Below, piece after piece: positions 8,830 to 19,004 of a stretch of DNA of 64,000 nt. How positions within the stretch are numbered: position 1 is the first letter of the stretch; each line of letters begins with the position of its first letter. The notes beneath the pieces are model-generated. The model was not told where the DNA came from. It made no database searches and was given only the letters and a program-made list of their open reading frames with translations. Made by a program: the position numbers and the translations under genes. Origin of the DNA: JAIVJM01 sp963816985 (GTDB taxonomy: Bacteria > Acidobacteriota > Blastocatellia > Pyrinomonadales > Pyrinomonadaceae); the NCBI GenBank assembly GCA_963816985.1, contig CAWFMF010000004.1:4340001-4404000 (forward strand). Reading direction: 5' to 3'.

Positions 8830-10017
8830 ATGCGCCAAAAACTTCCCGCCCCAATGAAACGAAGTCTGCCGGCGTCCGAAATAAAACGCGTCGAAGTGTG
8901 CGCGCGCGCGGACACTTCGCGCGCTCTTCAGCTCACGCTCCTGCTCGTCTTGTGTCTCGCGGCCTCGCTTGCGAGCGCCTGCGGGAAAAGGCGACCGCCG
9001 CTCCCGCCCGTCGAGCGCGTCCCGCAGCGCACGGAACTCCTCTCCGGCGTCCAGCGCGGCAACCAGATCATCCTCGTCTGGCCCGCGCCGCGCCGCAACG
9101 CCTCCGACGAGAGCGTGCAGAGCATCCGCCGCATAGACGTCTTCCGCCTCGCCGAAGACTTTGACGACCCGCTCTCGCTCACCGAGGAGGAGTTTTCCTC
9201 GCGCTCGACGCTCATCGGCTCAGTCCCCTTCGAGACCATCAGGCGCTCCACGGAATCCATCACCTACGTTGACGAGCTTTCTCTCTCCGAGCCCGTGCGG
9301 CTCCGCTACGCCGTCCGCTACGTCAACGCCTCGAACCAGCGCGCCTCCTTCTCGAACTTCCTCCTCATTGAGCCCGCGCCGAGCGTCAGCGAGCCCCCCG
9401 CGCTCGACTCACAGGCCGAAGTCACGCAGAACGCCGTCGTCCTCCGCTGGCAGCCCCCCACGGTCAACGTGGACGGCTCGACGCCCGCGAACCTCCTCGG
9501 ATATAACGTCTACCGCGCCGCGCGCGCGCAGAACGAGCCGGCGCAGACCCCTCTCAACTCCGCCCCCTTGAGCGCGAGCGCGAACCGTTTCTCCGACCAG
9601 ACCTTCAGTTTCGGCGAGGAGTACGTCTACATCGTCCGCGCCGTCTCGCTCGGAACGGGCGGCGCGCCCGTCGAGAGCCTCAACTCCAACGCGCTCGTCG
9701 TCAAGCCCTCAGACACCTTCCCCCCTTCCGCCCCGGCCACGCCCACGGCGGCGGCCTCCGCGAGCCCCCTGCGCGTCTCCCTCTTCTTCGCGGCCAACCC
9801 GGAGAGGGATGTCTTGGGCTACAACGTCTACCGCTCCGAAGACGCGGGCCTGCCTAAAGAGCGCTGGACGAAGCTCAACCGCGCCCTCTTAGAGCGCAAC
9901 ACTTTTCAGGACGAGGACGTGAGCCGGGGCGTCAGATATTTTTACTACGTGACCGCCGTGGACGCCGCGGGCAACGTCAGCGCACCTTCAGAAGTCACTT
10001 CAGACACAGTCCCTTAA
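8830..10017 (+). CDS. Lipoprotein with fibronectin type III-like repeats
   Basis: About 395 residues. An N-terminal hydrophobic segment ends in a lipobox (LASAC) followed by basic and proline-rich sequence, so it should be a lipid-anchored envelope protein. The rest has two or three fibronectin type III-like modules: repeated ILVWPAP / VVLRWQPP openings, LGYNVYR in two copies, and the YFYYVTAVDAAGN ending that marks the last FN3 strand. The function is unknown, probably protein or polysaccharide binding. Possible starts are TTG 8800, ATG 8830 and ATG 8854. None has a clear ribosome binding site. It lies directly after hslU and six bases before the FAH-family gene. Confidence 0.75.
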   Translation: MRQKLPAPMKRSLPASEIKRVEVCARADTSRALQLTLLLVLCLAASLASACGKRRPPLPPVERVPQRTELLSGVQRGNQIILVWPAPRRNASDESVQSIRRIDVFRLAEDFDDPLSLTEEEFSSRSTLIGSVPFETIRRSTESITYVDELSLSEPVRLRYAVRYVNASNQRASFSNFLLIEPAPSVSEPPALDSQAEVTQNAVVLRWQPPTVNVDGSTPANLLGYNVYRAARAQNEPAQTPLNSAPLSASANRFSDQTFSFGEEYVYIVRAVSLGTGGAPVESLNSNALVVKPSDTFPPSAPATPTAAASASPLRVSLFFAANPERDVLGYNVYRSEDAGLPKERWTKLNRALLERNTFQDEDVSRGVRYFYYVTAVDAAGNVSAPSEVTSDTVP

Positions 10018-10022
10018 ATGCA

Positions 10023-10802
10023 ATGAAAATCTGCCGCTTCGAAGACCCCACGTCGGGCCGCCCGCGCGCCGGCCTTTTGGAAAATGAGAGCGTCCGCCCC
10101 TTCCCCTTCGACACGCCGCCGGAGAAATATCTCGAAGCCTTTCGAGACTCCCCGCTCGCGCTCGAAGGTTTGAGGATGCTGCCCCCCGTCTCGCCCTCGA
10201 AGATCGTCTGCGTCGGGCGCAATTACAGAGAGCACGCCGCCGAGCTCGGCAACACGATGCCGACGGAGCCGCTCCTCTTCCTCAAATCGCCCTCGGCCAT
10301 CATCGGCCACGGAGACTTTATCGAGTTGCCGCACGTTTCCGAGCGTGTCGAGCACGAAGGAGAACTCGCCGTCGTTATCGGACGCAGGGCGAGGCGGATC
10401 GGCGATGATGAAGACCCGCTCTCCTATGTCCTCGGCTACGCCTGTCTGAATGATGTCACGGCGCGCGACATCCAAAGGCGCGATGTGCAGTTCACGCGCG
10501 GCAAATCCTTCGACACCTTCTGCCCCGTCGGCCCACACGTCGTCTGCGGGCTCGACCCGCTCGACCTCCGCGTCGAGACGCGCGTCAACGGCGAAGTGCG
10601 GCAGAGCTCGCGCACCAGCGCGATGGCCTTCCCCGTCCCCTTCCTCCTCCGCTACATCTCGAACGTGATGACGCTCGAACCCGGCGATTTGATCGCGACG
10701 GGGACGCCTGCGGGCGTCGGCCCACTTAAGCCCGGCGATGCGGTCGAGGTCGAGGTCGAAGGCGTCGGCACGCTCCTCAATCACGTCCGCGCGGAGTCTT
10801 GA
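10023..10802 (+). CDS. Fumarylacetoacetate hydrolase (FAH) family protein
   Basis: 259 residues. The C-terminal FAH fold is clear: KIVCVGRNYREHAAELG near 60, the metal ligands in HEGELAVVIG near 115 and CLNDVTARDIQ near 142, then FDTFCPVGP and GDLIATGTPAGVG. Members cleave C-C bonds of beta-diketo acids or tautomerise oxaloacetate, often in aromatic or sugar-acid breakdown. A short N-terminal domain of about 55 residues precedes the catalytic part, as in the bacterial YcgM/HpcE-like group. Substrate cannot be assigned. The start ATG at 10023 is five bases after the stop of the FN3 lipoprotein. Confidence 0.88.
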   Translation: MKICRFEDPTSGRPRAGLLENESVRPFPFDTPPEKYLEAFRDSPLALEGLRMLPPVSPSKIVCVGRNYREHAAELGNTMPTEPLLFLKSPSAIIGHGDFIELPHVSERVEHEGELAVVIGRRARRIGDDEDPLSYVLGYACLNDVTARDIQRRDVQFTRGKSFDTFCPVGPHVVCGLDPLDLRVETRVNGEVRQSSRTSAMAFPVPFLLRYISNVMTLEPGDLIATGTPAGVGPLKPGDAVEVEVEGVGTLLNHVRAES

Positions 10803-10809
10803 AATCCTG

Positions 10810-11784
10810 ATGCCGGAAGAAACCGAGGCGGGAGGGCCATCCTTCCGAGACGCGCCCGTCGTCGAGGCCTTGGGGGTGTCGAAATCTTTCGGCGCGCGGA
10901 AGGCCGTGGACGGCGTCAGCTTCCGCGTCCGGCGCGGCGAGACCTTCGGCCTGCTCGGCCCGAACGGAGCAGGAAAGTCCACGACGATGCGGATGATTGC
11001 CTGCCGCACGCCGCTCTCCGGCGGTGTCATCCACGTCGAGGGCTTCGACGTGCGCGCCGACGCGCGCCGCATCCGCTCGCTCATCGGCGTCGTCCCGCAG
11101 GAGAACAACCTCGACCCGGAAATTTCGGTCAGGCAGAATCTACTCGTCTACGCGCGTTACTTCCGCCTCCCGCGCGCGCTCGCCGAAGAGCGCACGGACG
11201 AACTCCTCCGCTTCGTCGGTCTCCAGGGGCGGCCCACGGCGCGCGTCTTCGAGTTGTCCGGCGGCATGAAACGAAGGCTCATGGTCGCCCGCGCACTGCT
11301 CCACGACCCGCGTCTGCTCGTTCTGGACGAGCCGACGACCGGGCTCGACCCGCACGTCCGGCAGGAACTCTGGCAGAGACTCGAAGAGCTTCGAAGGCTT
11401 AAGGGCTTGACCGTCATCCTCTCCACGCATTACATGGACGAGGCCGAGCGGCTCTGCGACCGCCTTCTCATCATCCACCGGGGCAAAATCATCTCGGAAG
11501 GAAAGCCTTCCGACCTCATCGCGCGTCACGCCGCGCCTTACGCCCTTGAGATTCGGGACGCCGAAGGGCTCGCCCTCCGCGCCGAAACGGACGCAGGCGT
11601 CCGCGCCGTCGAGCGTTCCGGCGCGCACCTCTACTTCGGCGACTCGCCCGAACAGCTCGCCCCCTACATGAAGTTCTACGAGGGCCGTCGGATGTTGCTG
11701 CGACCCTCGAATCTGGAAGACGTGTTTCTCGAAGTGATCGGCGAAGAGGGCTTCGAAGAGGAGTTGCGCCGTGAGGACATCTGA
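10810..11784 (+). CDS. ABC transporter ATP-binding protein (NodI/DrrA-like)
   Basis: 324 residues from the ATG at 10810. Walker A GPNGAGKST near residue 52, Q-loop VPQENNLDPE, signature LSGGMKRRL, Walker B LLVLDEPTTGLDP, and the H-loop STHYMDEAERLCDR place it in the ABC-2 (NodI/DrrA) group. A C-terminal domain of about 80 residues follows, as in drug or polysaccharide exporters. It works with the NodJ-like permease two genes on. The DUF402 gene overlaps its 3' end by 14 bases. An upstream in-frame start inside the FAH gene would add 24 residues and is unlikely. Confidence 0.92.
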   Translation: MPEETEAGGPSFRDAPVVEALGVSKSFGARKAVDGVSFRVRRGETFGLLGPNGAGKSTTMRMIACRTPLSGGVIHVEGFDVRADARRIRSLIGVVPQENNLDPEISVRQNLLVYARYFRLPRALAEERTDELLRFVGLQGRPTARVFELSGGMKRRLMVARALLHDPRLLVLDEPTTGLDPHVRQELWQRLEELRRLKGLTVILSTHYMDEAERLCDRLLIIHRGKIISEGKPSDLIARHAAPYALEIRDAEGLALRAETDAGVRAVERSGAHLYFGDSPEQLAPYMKFYEGRRMLLRPSNLEDVFLEVIGEEGFEEELRREDI

Positions 11785-12310
11785 AGCAGCAAGGCCCCTC
11801 GTCGAAGTCCGTTCGCTCAAATACGACGGGAGCCTCAAACGCTCCTGGCGCGCACGCCTCGCGCGCGTCGCAGGCGAACTCATCGTCCTCGAAGGCGTCT
11901 TCGCCGAGGAAGTCCGGCACCCGCTCCTCGGAACCATCCTCGCTGGGACACACAGCACGGAATTTTTCTGGACGAATCGCTGGTACAGCGTCTTCCGCTT
12001 TCGGGAGCCGGGCAACGGCCCCTTGCGAAACTTCTACGGCAACATCAACACGCCCCCGCGCTTCGAAGGGAACATTCTCTCCTTCAAAGACCTCGACATA
12101 GACGTTCTGGTGCGGCCCGATTTCTCCTACACGGTTCTCGATGAAGACGAGTTCGAGCAACACTCGAAGCAGTTCGACTATCCGAAGGAATTCAGCTCCC
12201 GCGCCTTTCAGGCGCTCGACGAGTTGCGCGCCCTGATTGACCGCCGGGACTTCCCTTTTGACCAGCACGTATTTAACTTAAACCCTTTAGATAAGAATCT
12301 TGAAGGATGA
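11771..12310 (+). CDS. DUF402 domain protein
   Basis: 179 residues from a GTG at 11771, overlapping the ABC ATPase gene by 14 bases. The sequence has the DUF402 hallmarks: the SLKYDGS-type opening, TEFFWTNRWYSVFRF, then FYGNINTPPRFEGN with FKDLDIDVLVRPD and a DEDEF acidic stretch. DUF402 proteins include metal-dependent nucleoside diphosphatases and FomD-like phosphodiesterases. The exact role is unknown here. Its position between the two subunits of an ABC exporter is unusual and suggests a linked task, but this could be simple operon packing. Confidence 0.85.
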   Translation: MRTSEAARPLVEVRSLKYDGSLKRSWRARLARVAGELIVLEGVFAEEVRHPLLGTILAGTHSTEFFWTNRWYSVFRFREPGNGPLRNFYGNINTPPRFEGNILSFKDLDIDVLVRPDFSYTVLDEDEFEQHSKQFDYPKEFSSRAFQALDELRALIDRRDFPFDQHVFNLNPLDKNLEG

Positions 12311-12335
12311 GAGGGCAGAAATCACTTTGAGTAGC

Positions 12336-13163
12336 ATGAACGCGCCGGAGTTCTCCTCAACTTCTTCGCACGGCCCCCTTCGTCGGGCTCCGGCATTTTT
12401 CAAGCTCAATCTACAGGACGCGCTCGCCGTCTGGCGTCGGCACTTCGAGGTCTATCTACGACTCTGGAAGATGGAGCTTGCGGCCCCGCTCATCGAGCCC
12501 GTCTTCATGGTTCTCGCCTTCGGCTGGGGAATCGGCGCGCTCATCGCCTCGAAGGTCAGCGGCATGTCTTACCTCTCGTTCATCGGCGCGGGAGTCCTCT
12601 CTTTTACGGCCATTTCCCGCGCCCTCTTCGAGAACGCCTACGGCTCTTATTTCCGTATGGTCTATCAATCAACCTTCGACGCCATCCTCGCCACGCCCGT
12701 GGAGGCGGAGTCACTGGCCTTCGCCGAAATCTGTTGGGCGACGACGAAAGCCTTTATAGATTCAATCCTCATCCTCTTCGTGCTCTACGTCTTCGGCGCG
12801 GCCAACACGCCTTTCGCCTTGCTCGCGCCGCTCCCGCTCATCGGCGGGGCCTTTTTCGCCGCCGCCCTGACGCTCGTCGTGACCGCCCACACGCACGATA
12901 TAGATTCCTATAACCTTTACATCAACCTTTACTTCTCGGCCATCTTCCTCTGCGGCGTCTGGTTCCCTCTGGAGATTCTGCCGGACTGGCTGCGCTGGCT
13001 CGCGTGGGCGATCCCCTTAACGAGCGCGATTGACCTCGCCCGCGCGTGTCTCGCCGGGCAGTTTATCTCGCGCCACTTTCTCGAAGCTTTGTACCTGATT
13101 TTATCCGCGCTCATCACCGCCGAATGGGCGATGCGCGCGCTCCGCAGGCGTATGGTCGCCTGA
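12336..13163 (+). CDS. ABC-2 type transporter permease (NodJ-like)
   Basis: 275 residues from the ATG at 12336 (a TTG at 12300 would add 12 residues and overlap the DUF402 gene). Six hydrophobic segments are visible, roughly at 50-72, 82-100, 128-150, 155-178, 187-210 and 245-265. The FIGAGVLSFTAISRALFENAYG and LFFL/GVWFPLEILPDW regions match ABC-2/NodJ permeases. It pairs with the NodI-like ATPase at 10810 to form an exporter in the inner membrane. Substrate cannot be read from sequence. Confidence 0.88.
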   Translation: MNAPEFSSTSSHGPLRRAPAFFKLNLQDALAVWRRHFEVYLRLWKMELAAPLIEPVFMVLAFGWGIGALIASKVSGMSYLSFIGAGVLSFTAISRALFENAYGSYFRMVYQSTFDAILATPVEAESLAFAEICWATTKAFIDSILILFVLYVFGAANTPFALLAPLPLIGGAFFAAALTLVVTAHTHDIDSYNLYINLYFSAIFLCGVWFPLEILPDWLRWLAWAIPLTSAIDLARACLAGQFISRHFLEALYLILSALITAEWAMRALRRRMVA

Positions 13164-13295
13164 GCATTCTCATGTCGGCGCGACGACGTTTCATGTGTTA
13201 CCTTTCAGGCTTTGCTTGAAGGTCTGTCGGGCGCGGTGCGGCCCGTGTACAAATCAAGGCGCTTCATACATAATGCCGGAACACTCTAAAAGCCT

Positions 13296-14864
<1,569 letters not shown>

Positions 14865-14908
14865 ATCTTGCCCTCCGGGCTCCGAACATTTGGCGACGAC
14901 AAAAGCAG

Positions 14909-14941
14909 AAAGGCCCTTGAGAGATACTCTCAAGGGCCTTT
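14909..14941. terminator. Bidirectional intrinsic terminator between convergent genes
   Basis: A perfect 15-base stem (14909-14923 with 14927-14941) with a three-base loop lies between the stops of the convergent carboxyltransferase gene and the S41 gene. The stem is GC-rich in the middle with A and T tracts at its outer ends, so it can terminate both transcripts. Confidence 0.85.
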
Positions 14942-14969
14942 ACTTAACTTTTAACTTGAACCTAAAACC

Positions 14970-16268
14970 CTACGCCGCCTTCTGCTGTTGAGTGGTGGGC
15001 TTGTCCTTCTCCCGCAAAAGCTCAAGTGCTTTCTTAAGCTGCACGTCTTCCGGCTGTTGTTTCGGCGAGGTGGCTTCGGGGGCCACTTCGCGCCCGGCGG
15101 CGGCGGGGGCGTTCGGCTGTGCAATCGCGTCGTCGTCATTCCCGGTCAAATCTTCCGGGTCAACCGCATCCGCCAGTTCCGGACGCTTCACCTCGACCGA
15201 GGGCGTGACGCCCGCGCCGAGAAAGGGCTTGCCGGTCGAAGACGCCCACTTGATCGTCGTCAAGAGCAGTCCGTCGCCGTTGCGCAGCGTGAAAAGCTGC
15301 TGCTCCGCGCCCGCGCCGAAGCTCTTCTCGCCCACCACGTCGCCGCGCTTGCGCTCGTTGAAGGCCGACGCGATGACTTCCGCCGCGCCAGCCGTCCCGC
15401 GGTCAATCAAGACCGAGACGGGGCCGTTGAAGATGGCGAGCTTCGGGTCGGCGGGGAGCGTCTTGATGGCCTTGTTTCCCTTCCCGACCGTCTGCGCCAG
15501 AGCGCCTTCGGCGATGAAGAGGTTCGATACTTTAACGCCTTCGGCGAGCGAGCCGCCGGCCACGCTCCGGAGGTCGAGGACGATTTTTTGCGCCCCCTGC
15601 TTCAAGAGTTCCTGGAGCCGCGTCTTCACGCCCGCCGACTCGCCCTCGGCGAGGCTGTTGACGCGGATGACGCCGATGCGCCCGGTCTCCATGCGGCCCT
15701 CCGCGGCAGGCGCTTGCGCCATCCCGCGCCGGACGCTCACCACGAAGGGGCGCGTCCCCGCGCGCAGGATGCGCAGCTTGACTTCGCTGCCCGGCGTGCC
15801 GTTCAGGAGTTGCCGCGCGTCGTAGAGCGAGATGTCGCGCGTCGCGCGCGCGTCAATGTATTCGATGACGTCGCCCGCCTGCACGCCCGCCGTATCCGCC
15901 GGGCCGCCCTTCACGGGGGCGATGACGTAGAGGTACGAGGCGAGCTGCGAAAGCTCCGCGCCGATGCTCACCTGCGTGCCCGCGACGCCGGAACGGAAAT
16001 CACGCACCTGCTCGCTGGTCAGGTATGTGGAGTAGGGGTCGAGGCCGTAAGCCAGACCCCGGAGCGCGCCCGCGCGCACCTTGTTGAGGTCGGGCTCGTC
16101 CACGTAGTCGTCCTGTATGTGCTTGAGCACGCTCTCGAAAATCCTGAGCTGCGCGCCCGGATCGTTCTGCTGGTGCTGCGCGCGGATGGACATCCAGCCG
16201 CCGACCACCGAGTAGAGGGCGAGCGACGCGGAAAAGACGACGAGAAGGAATTTGCTGCGGAAGGACAT
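14970..16268 (-). CDS. S41 family C-terminal processing protease homologue lacking catalytic Ser and Lys (probable pseudoprotease)
   Basis: 432 residues: a signal anchor (about 7-27), a helical region with DPYSTYL, a PDZ domain (about 95-180), and the S41 core. In active CtpA/Prc proteins the Ser is the residue before Glu in GTASASE and the Lys is in FGKG. Here these read GTAGAAE (Ala296 before Glu297) and FGAG (Ala319), so both members of the Ser-Lys dyad are missing while the surrounding core is well kept (VLIDRGTA, VVGEKSFG). A charged, Pro-rich tail follows. The start ATG at 16268 has GAGGT upstream. It may serve as a PDZ scaffold or regulator of another protease; that is inference. Confidence 0.88.
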   Translation of the reverse strand: MSFRSKFLLVVFSASLALYSVVGGWMSIRAQHQQNDPGAQLRIFESVLKHIQDDYVDEPDLNKVRAGALRGLAYGLDPYSTYLTSEQVRDFRSGVAGTQVSIGAELSQLASYLYVIAPVKGGPADTAGVQAGDVIEYIDARATRDISLYDARQLLNGTPGSEVKLRILRAGTRPFVVSVRRGMAQAPAAEGRMETGRIGVIRVNSLAEGESAGVKTRLQELLKQGAQKIVLDLRSVAGGSLAEGVKVSNLFIAEGALAQTVGKGNKAIKTLPADPKLAIFNGPVSVLIDRGTAGAAEVIASAFNERKRGDVVGEKSFGAGAEQQLFTLRNGDGLLLTTIKWASSTGKPFLGAGVTPSVEVKRPELADAVDPEDLTGNDDDAIAQPNAPAAAGREVAPEATSPKQQPEDVQLKKALELLREKDKPTTQQQKAA

Positions 16269-16353
16269 CAATTTACCTCAGAAACTTCTACGGACAGACG
16301 AGAGAGCGTGACGGCTTCGGGCCGCACGCCGAACCCCTTGCGACTCTGGTCGG

Positions 16354-16383
16354 ATGATACAGCAGCCCTCCGACGGCGCGCAA
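16354..16383 (-). promoter_or_regulatory. Candidate promoter of the S41 gene
   Basis: On the minus strand TTGCGC (16383-16378), 18 bases, then TATCAT (16359-16354). This is about 86 bases upstream of the ATG at 16268, in the gap divergent from ruvX. Confidence 0.4.
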
Positions 16384-16446
16384 GCCGCGTGTGTGGCGCG
16401 CAACTCGGAGGATGCGTTATACTTTTGCGCGTCTCAGGTCGTTCAA

Positions 16447-16920
16447 ATGCCATTCAAAGAAGAGCAGGAAAAGGGGCCGGGCGTCGAAACCAAAGGCTCC
16501 GGTCGGGTACTCGCGCTCGACCTCGGAACCAAGAGGGTCGGCGTCGCCGTCTGTGACGAGCTGCGCCTCACCGTCCGACCGCTTCCGGCAATCCAACGCA
16601 CAAGCTGGAAACGGCTGCTCCTCGCCGTGTCTGAATTGTGCGAACAGTTTGACGCCGAATCGCTGGTCATTGGTTTGCCGCTCAGACTCGACGGCACGGA
16701 GGGCGACGCCGCCACGGAGGCCCGCCGCCTCGCGCGCAACTTCGGCCTCTCGCTCAAAATCCCGGTTCACTTGCAGGACGAACGACTCACCTCGAAAGAG
16801 GCCGAGTCCGCGCTCCGCGAGGCGGGTTACGCCGGGGCCGAAATCACTGAACGTGTGGACAGCGAGTCGGCGGCCATCATTTTACGCGACTATCTTTCGC
16901 AGACTTTTTCGGTAACTTAA
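16447..16920 (+). CDS. ruvX: Holliday junction resolvase-like protein RuvX (YqgF)
   Basis: 157 residues from the ATG at 16447. RNase H-like fold with the opening LALDLGTKRVGVAVCD, the VIGLPLRLDGTEGD motif near residue 75, and DERLTSKEAE followed by the DSESAAIILRDYL ending. RuvX/YqgF proteins act in 16S rRNA 5'-end maturation and are listed as putative pre-16S rRNA nucleases. A longer in-frame start at 16354 is unlikely because it falls in the divergent promoter region. mltG follows 41 bases later, a pairing common in bacteria. Confidence 0.92.
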   Translation: MPFKEEQEKGPGVETKGSGRVLALDLGTKRVGVAVCDELRLTVRPLPAIQRTSWKRLLLAVSELCEQFDAESLVIGLPLRLDGTEGDAATEARRLARNFGLSLKIPVHLQDERLTSKEAESALREAGYAGAEITERVDSESAAIILRDYLSQTFSVT

Positions 16921-16961
16921 AGGGGCTCGCCCTTGCGGGGGCGTCGAAGATAAAACAAGGC

Positions 16962-18053
16962 ATGAAACGGACGCGGATAGTTCTCTCAATACTGCTCATT
17001 CTTTTAATCGCACTCGCGGCCATTTGTTTCTGGTCTTACCGGGAGCTTCACGCGCCGGTCTCACACGGCCACGCGAACGAATACATCGAAGTGCCGAAGG
17101 GCTCGACCCCGGATGAAATCATTGCCAACCTTTCATCGCAAGGCGTTATCAGACGTGGGTGGCTGCTCCGCCTCTACCTCCGCGTGAGCGGCGCGGGGCC
17201 GCGTCTCAAGGCTGGCGAATACCGCTTCCCTTCGCCCATCTCGGCGCTCGGCGTCGTCAGGAAACTCGAAGAGGGCCAGCAACGTCTGAGCCGCCTGACG
17301 ATTGTCGAAGGGTGGACGCGTTGGGACATCGCCGCGCTCCTCGCGCGTCTCCCCGAACTCAAGTTGGGGAGCGCCGACGAAGCCCTCGCCTTGATGAACG
17401 ACACGAGCGCCATCCAAGACCTCGACCCGGAAGCCAAAAATCTCGAAGGCTATCTCTACCCAGACACCTACAGCTTTCCCCCGAACACGGACGCGCGTGA
17501 AGTCATCAACGCTTTGGTCAGAAGGTTCCGGCAGGAGTGGGAGAGCGCACGCGCGAAGGGCAACGGAGGCCTCACACGTTCGCCGCGTGAGATTGTGACC
17601 GTTGCGTCCCTGATTGAGACCGAAGCCAAGCTCGCCGACGAGAGACCGGTCGTCGCCTCCGTCATCTACAACCGCCTCAAAATCGGCATGGCGCTCGGCG
17701 TTGATTCGACCATCATTTACGCTTCGAAGCTCGCGGGCAAGTGGAAGAATGACGGAAAGGTTTACCTGAGCGATGTCGAGCGCGATTCGCCTTACAACAC
17801 GCGCAAAGTCCGTGGGCTCCCGCCCGGCCCGATTGCCTCGCCCGGCGCGCGCTCGCTGGAAGCCGCGCTCAACCCCGCACAGACCGACTATCTTTTTTAC
17901 GTGCGCGAGCCTTCGCGGAACGACGGCGCGCACAACTTCTACAGTAATGCCGCCGACTTTGAACGAGGCGTGCAGGCGCTCCGCGAGTGGGAACGTTCCC
18001 GCAACGCGAACGTCAGCGCCGCGCCGCCGACTCCGGCCCCTTCGACACCTTGA
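16962..18053 (+). CDS. mltG: Endolytic murein transglycosylase MltG
   Basis: 363 residues. One N-terminal membrane anchor (about 6-26), a LysM-like part (about 40-100, YIEVPKGSTPDEIIANL), then the YceG catalytic domain: LEGYLYPDTY near 161-170, the catalytic Glu in ASLIETEA (residues 215-222), VASVIYNRL, DSTIIYA, SPYNTRKVRGLPPGPIASPG, and FHFAH-like HNFYSN. It cuts nascent glycan strands and is thought to terminate peptidoglycan chain growth at the inner membrane. It follows ruvX in the same direction. Confidence 0.95.
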   Translation: MKRTRIVLSILLILLIALAAICFWSYRELHAPVSHGHANEYIEVPKGSTPDEIIANLSSQGVIRRGWLLRLYLRVSGAGPRLKAGEYRFPSPISALGVVRKLEEGQQRLSRLTIVEGWTRWDIAALLARLPELKLGSADEALALMNDTSAIQDLDPEAKNLEGYLYPDTYSFPPNTDAREVINALVRRFRQEWESARAKGNGGLTRSPREIVTVASLIETEAKLADERPVVASVIYNRLKIGMALGVDSTIIYASKLAGKWKNDGKVYLSDVERDSPYNTRKVRGLPPGPIASPGARSLEAALNPAQTDYLFYVREPSRNDGAHNFYSNAADFERGVQALREWERSRNANVSAAPPTPAPSTP

Positions 18054-18073
18054 ACTTCAAGTTGAACTTCAAG
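18049..18073 (+). repeat. Tandem 12-base palindromic repeat at the mltG stop
   Basis: TTGAACTTCAAG occurs twice in tandem, and each copy is itself a palindrome around its central C. The first copy includes the mltG stop codon. It may form alternative small hairpins in the mRNA. Confidence 0.5.
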
Positions 18074-18115
18074 CGAAGGCGTCCGTTTCTGAAATTCTCC
18101 GCGCGCACGTCTTGG

Positions 18116-18144
18116 CCCCCGAATTCAATTCTTGAATTCGGGGG
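18116..18144 (+). terminator. Intrinsic terminator after mltG
   Basis: A perfect 13-base stem (18116-18128 with 18132-18144) starting with five C, three-base loop, followed by TTCGTTGCTTT. It lies 63 bases after the mltG stop and 88 bases before the next gene. Confidence 0.75.
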
Positions 18145-18231
18145 TTCGTTGCTTTATTCTCAGGGTCGTCCCCTTGCTCGCAACAACCGTCGGAGCCGTC
18201 CAGACATCAGAACCAGAAGGGTCTCGAAACA

Positions 18232-18867
18232 ATGAAGAAATTATTTGCTCTCGCGCTGCTCACTCTCCTCTTGAACGTCTCCGCACAGGCGCAGGAGAAG
18301 GGTGTTGACCAGCAGAACGGGCGGATCAGGGACAACAGTAACAATCGCGTGCCCGCCGTGAACGGCGGCAACGTCAACACAGGCGTCGGTCGCGGCGTTG
18401 ACTTCGGCAAAGGGCGCACGGTCGTGCCCCCGCCGCTCCCGAACCCTTACAGGCTCTCCGTCCCGAACGACGTTCTGACCAAGGCCGTGGCCGAGTTGAT
18501 TCGAGACCGGAAGATGATTGTTGACGACTCGGTGTCGAAGCCCGAAGTGGGGCTTTTAATCTCACAGCCGTATACCTTCACGCGCGGCTCCGTGATTACC
18601 GAATCCGAGTTGAACCGTCTGGCCGAAGTCCCGCGCACCGACCTCCGAAACTGGACGCGCGGGCGCTACACCATCATCGTCGAAGTGCAGCCGATTGACA
18701 GCGCGCACACGAACATCTCCGTCAACGCGCGAATCGAAGGCCGCAGCGACAGCGTGATGGGCGCGGAATGGGTTTCGCTCCGCAGCAACGGCACGGCGGA
18801 GGAGGAGTTTCTCATCGCGCTCGTCGAAAAAGTCACGGGCGGCCCGCCGCCGGGACGCGAACAGTAA
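18232..18867 (+). CDS. Secreted protein of unknown function
   Basis: 211 residues with a clear signal peptide (basic MKK, hydrophobic core, cleavage after AQA near residue 20). The mature part starts with a low-complexity Asn/Gly-rich section (about 22-60) and a short Pro run, then a mixed alpha/beta domain of about 130 residues. That domain contains RYTIIVEVQPIDSAHTNISVNARIEG and ends in a Pro-rich tail. I do not recognise a family. The ATG at 18232 has GAAGGG upstream. It begins a plus-strand run of four exported proteins (to 21258) after the mltG terminator. Confidence 0.75.
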   Translation: MKKLFALALLTLLLNVSAQAQEKGVDQQNGRIRDNSNNRVPAVNGGNVNTGVGRGVDFGKGRTVVPPPLPNPYRLSVPNDVLTKAVAELIRDRKMIVDDSVSKPEVGLLISQPYTFTRGSVITESELNRLAEVPRTDLRNWTRGRYTIIVEVQPIDSAHTNISVNARIEGRSDSVMGAEWVSLRSNGTAEEEFLIALVEKVTGGPPPGREQ

Positions 18868-19004
18868 CCCTTAGTATCTCAGGGCAGACAATCAGCCATC
18901 ACTTTAGCTCGCGTGCGCCAAGTTATTGACGCGCAAAACTTAAGACTCTTTCTATCTCCCAACGCATCTCTCTGCAATCTTAATCTGTTGGAAGTACCGA
19001 AGTA

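Noticed and set aside
14988..16556. A 522-codon open frame on the plus strand opposite the S41 gene
   Set aside because: It is Arg/His-rich with no motif, runs antisense to a gene with clear domain structure, and spans the divergent promoter; it is a high-GC shadow.
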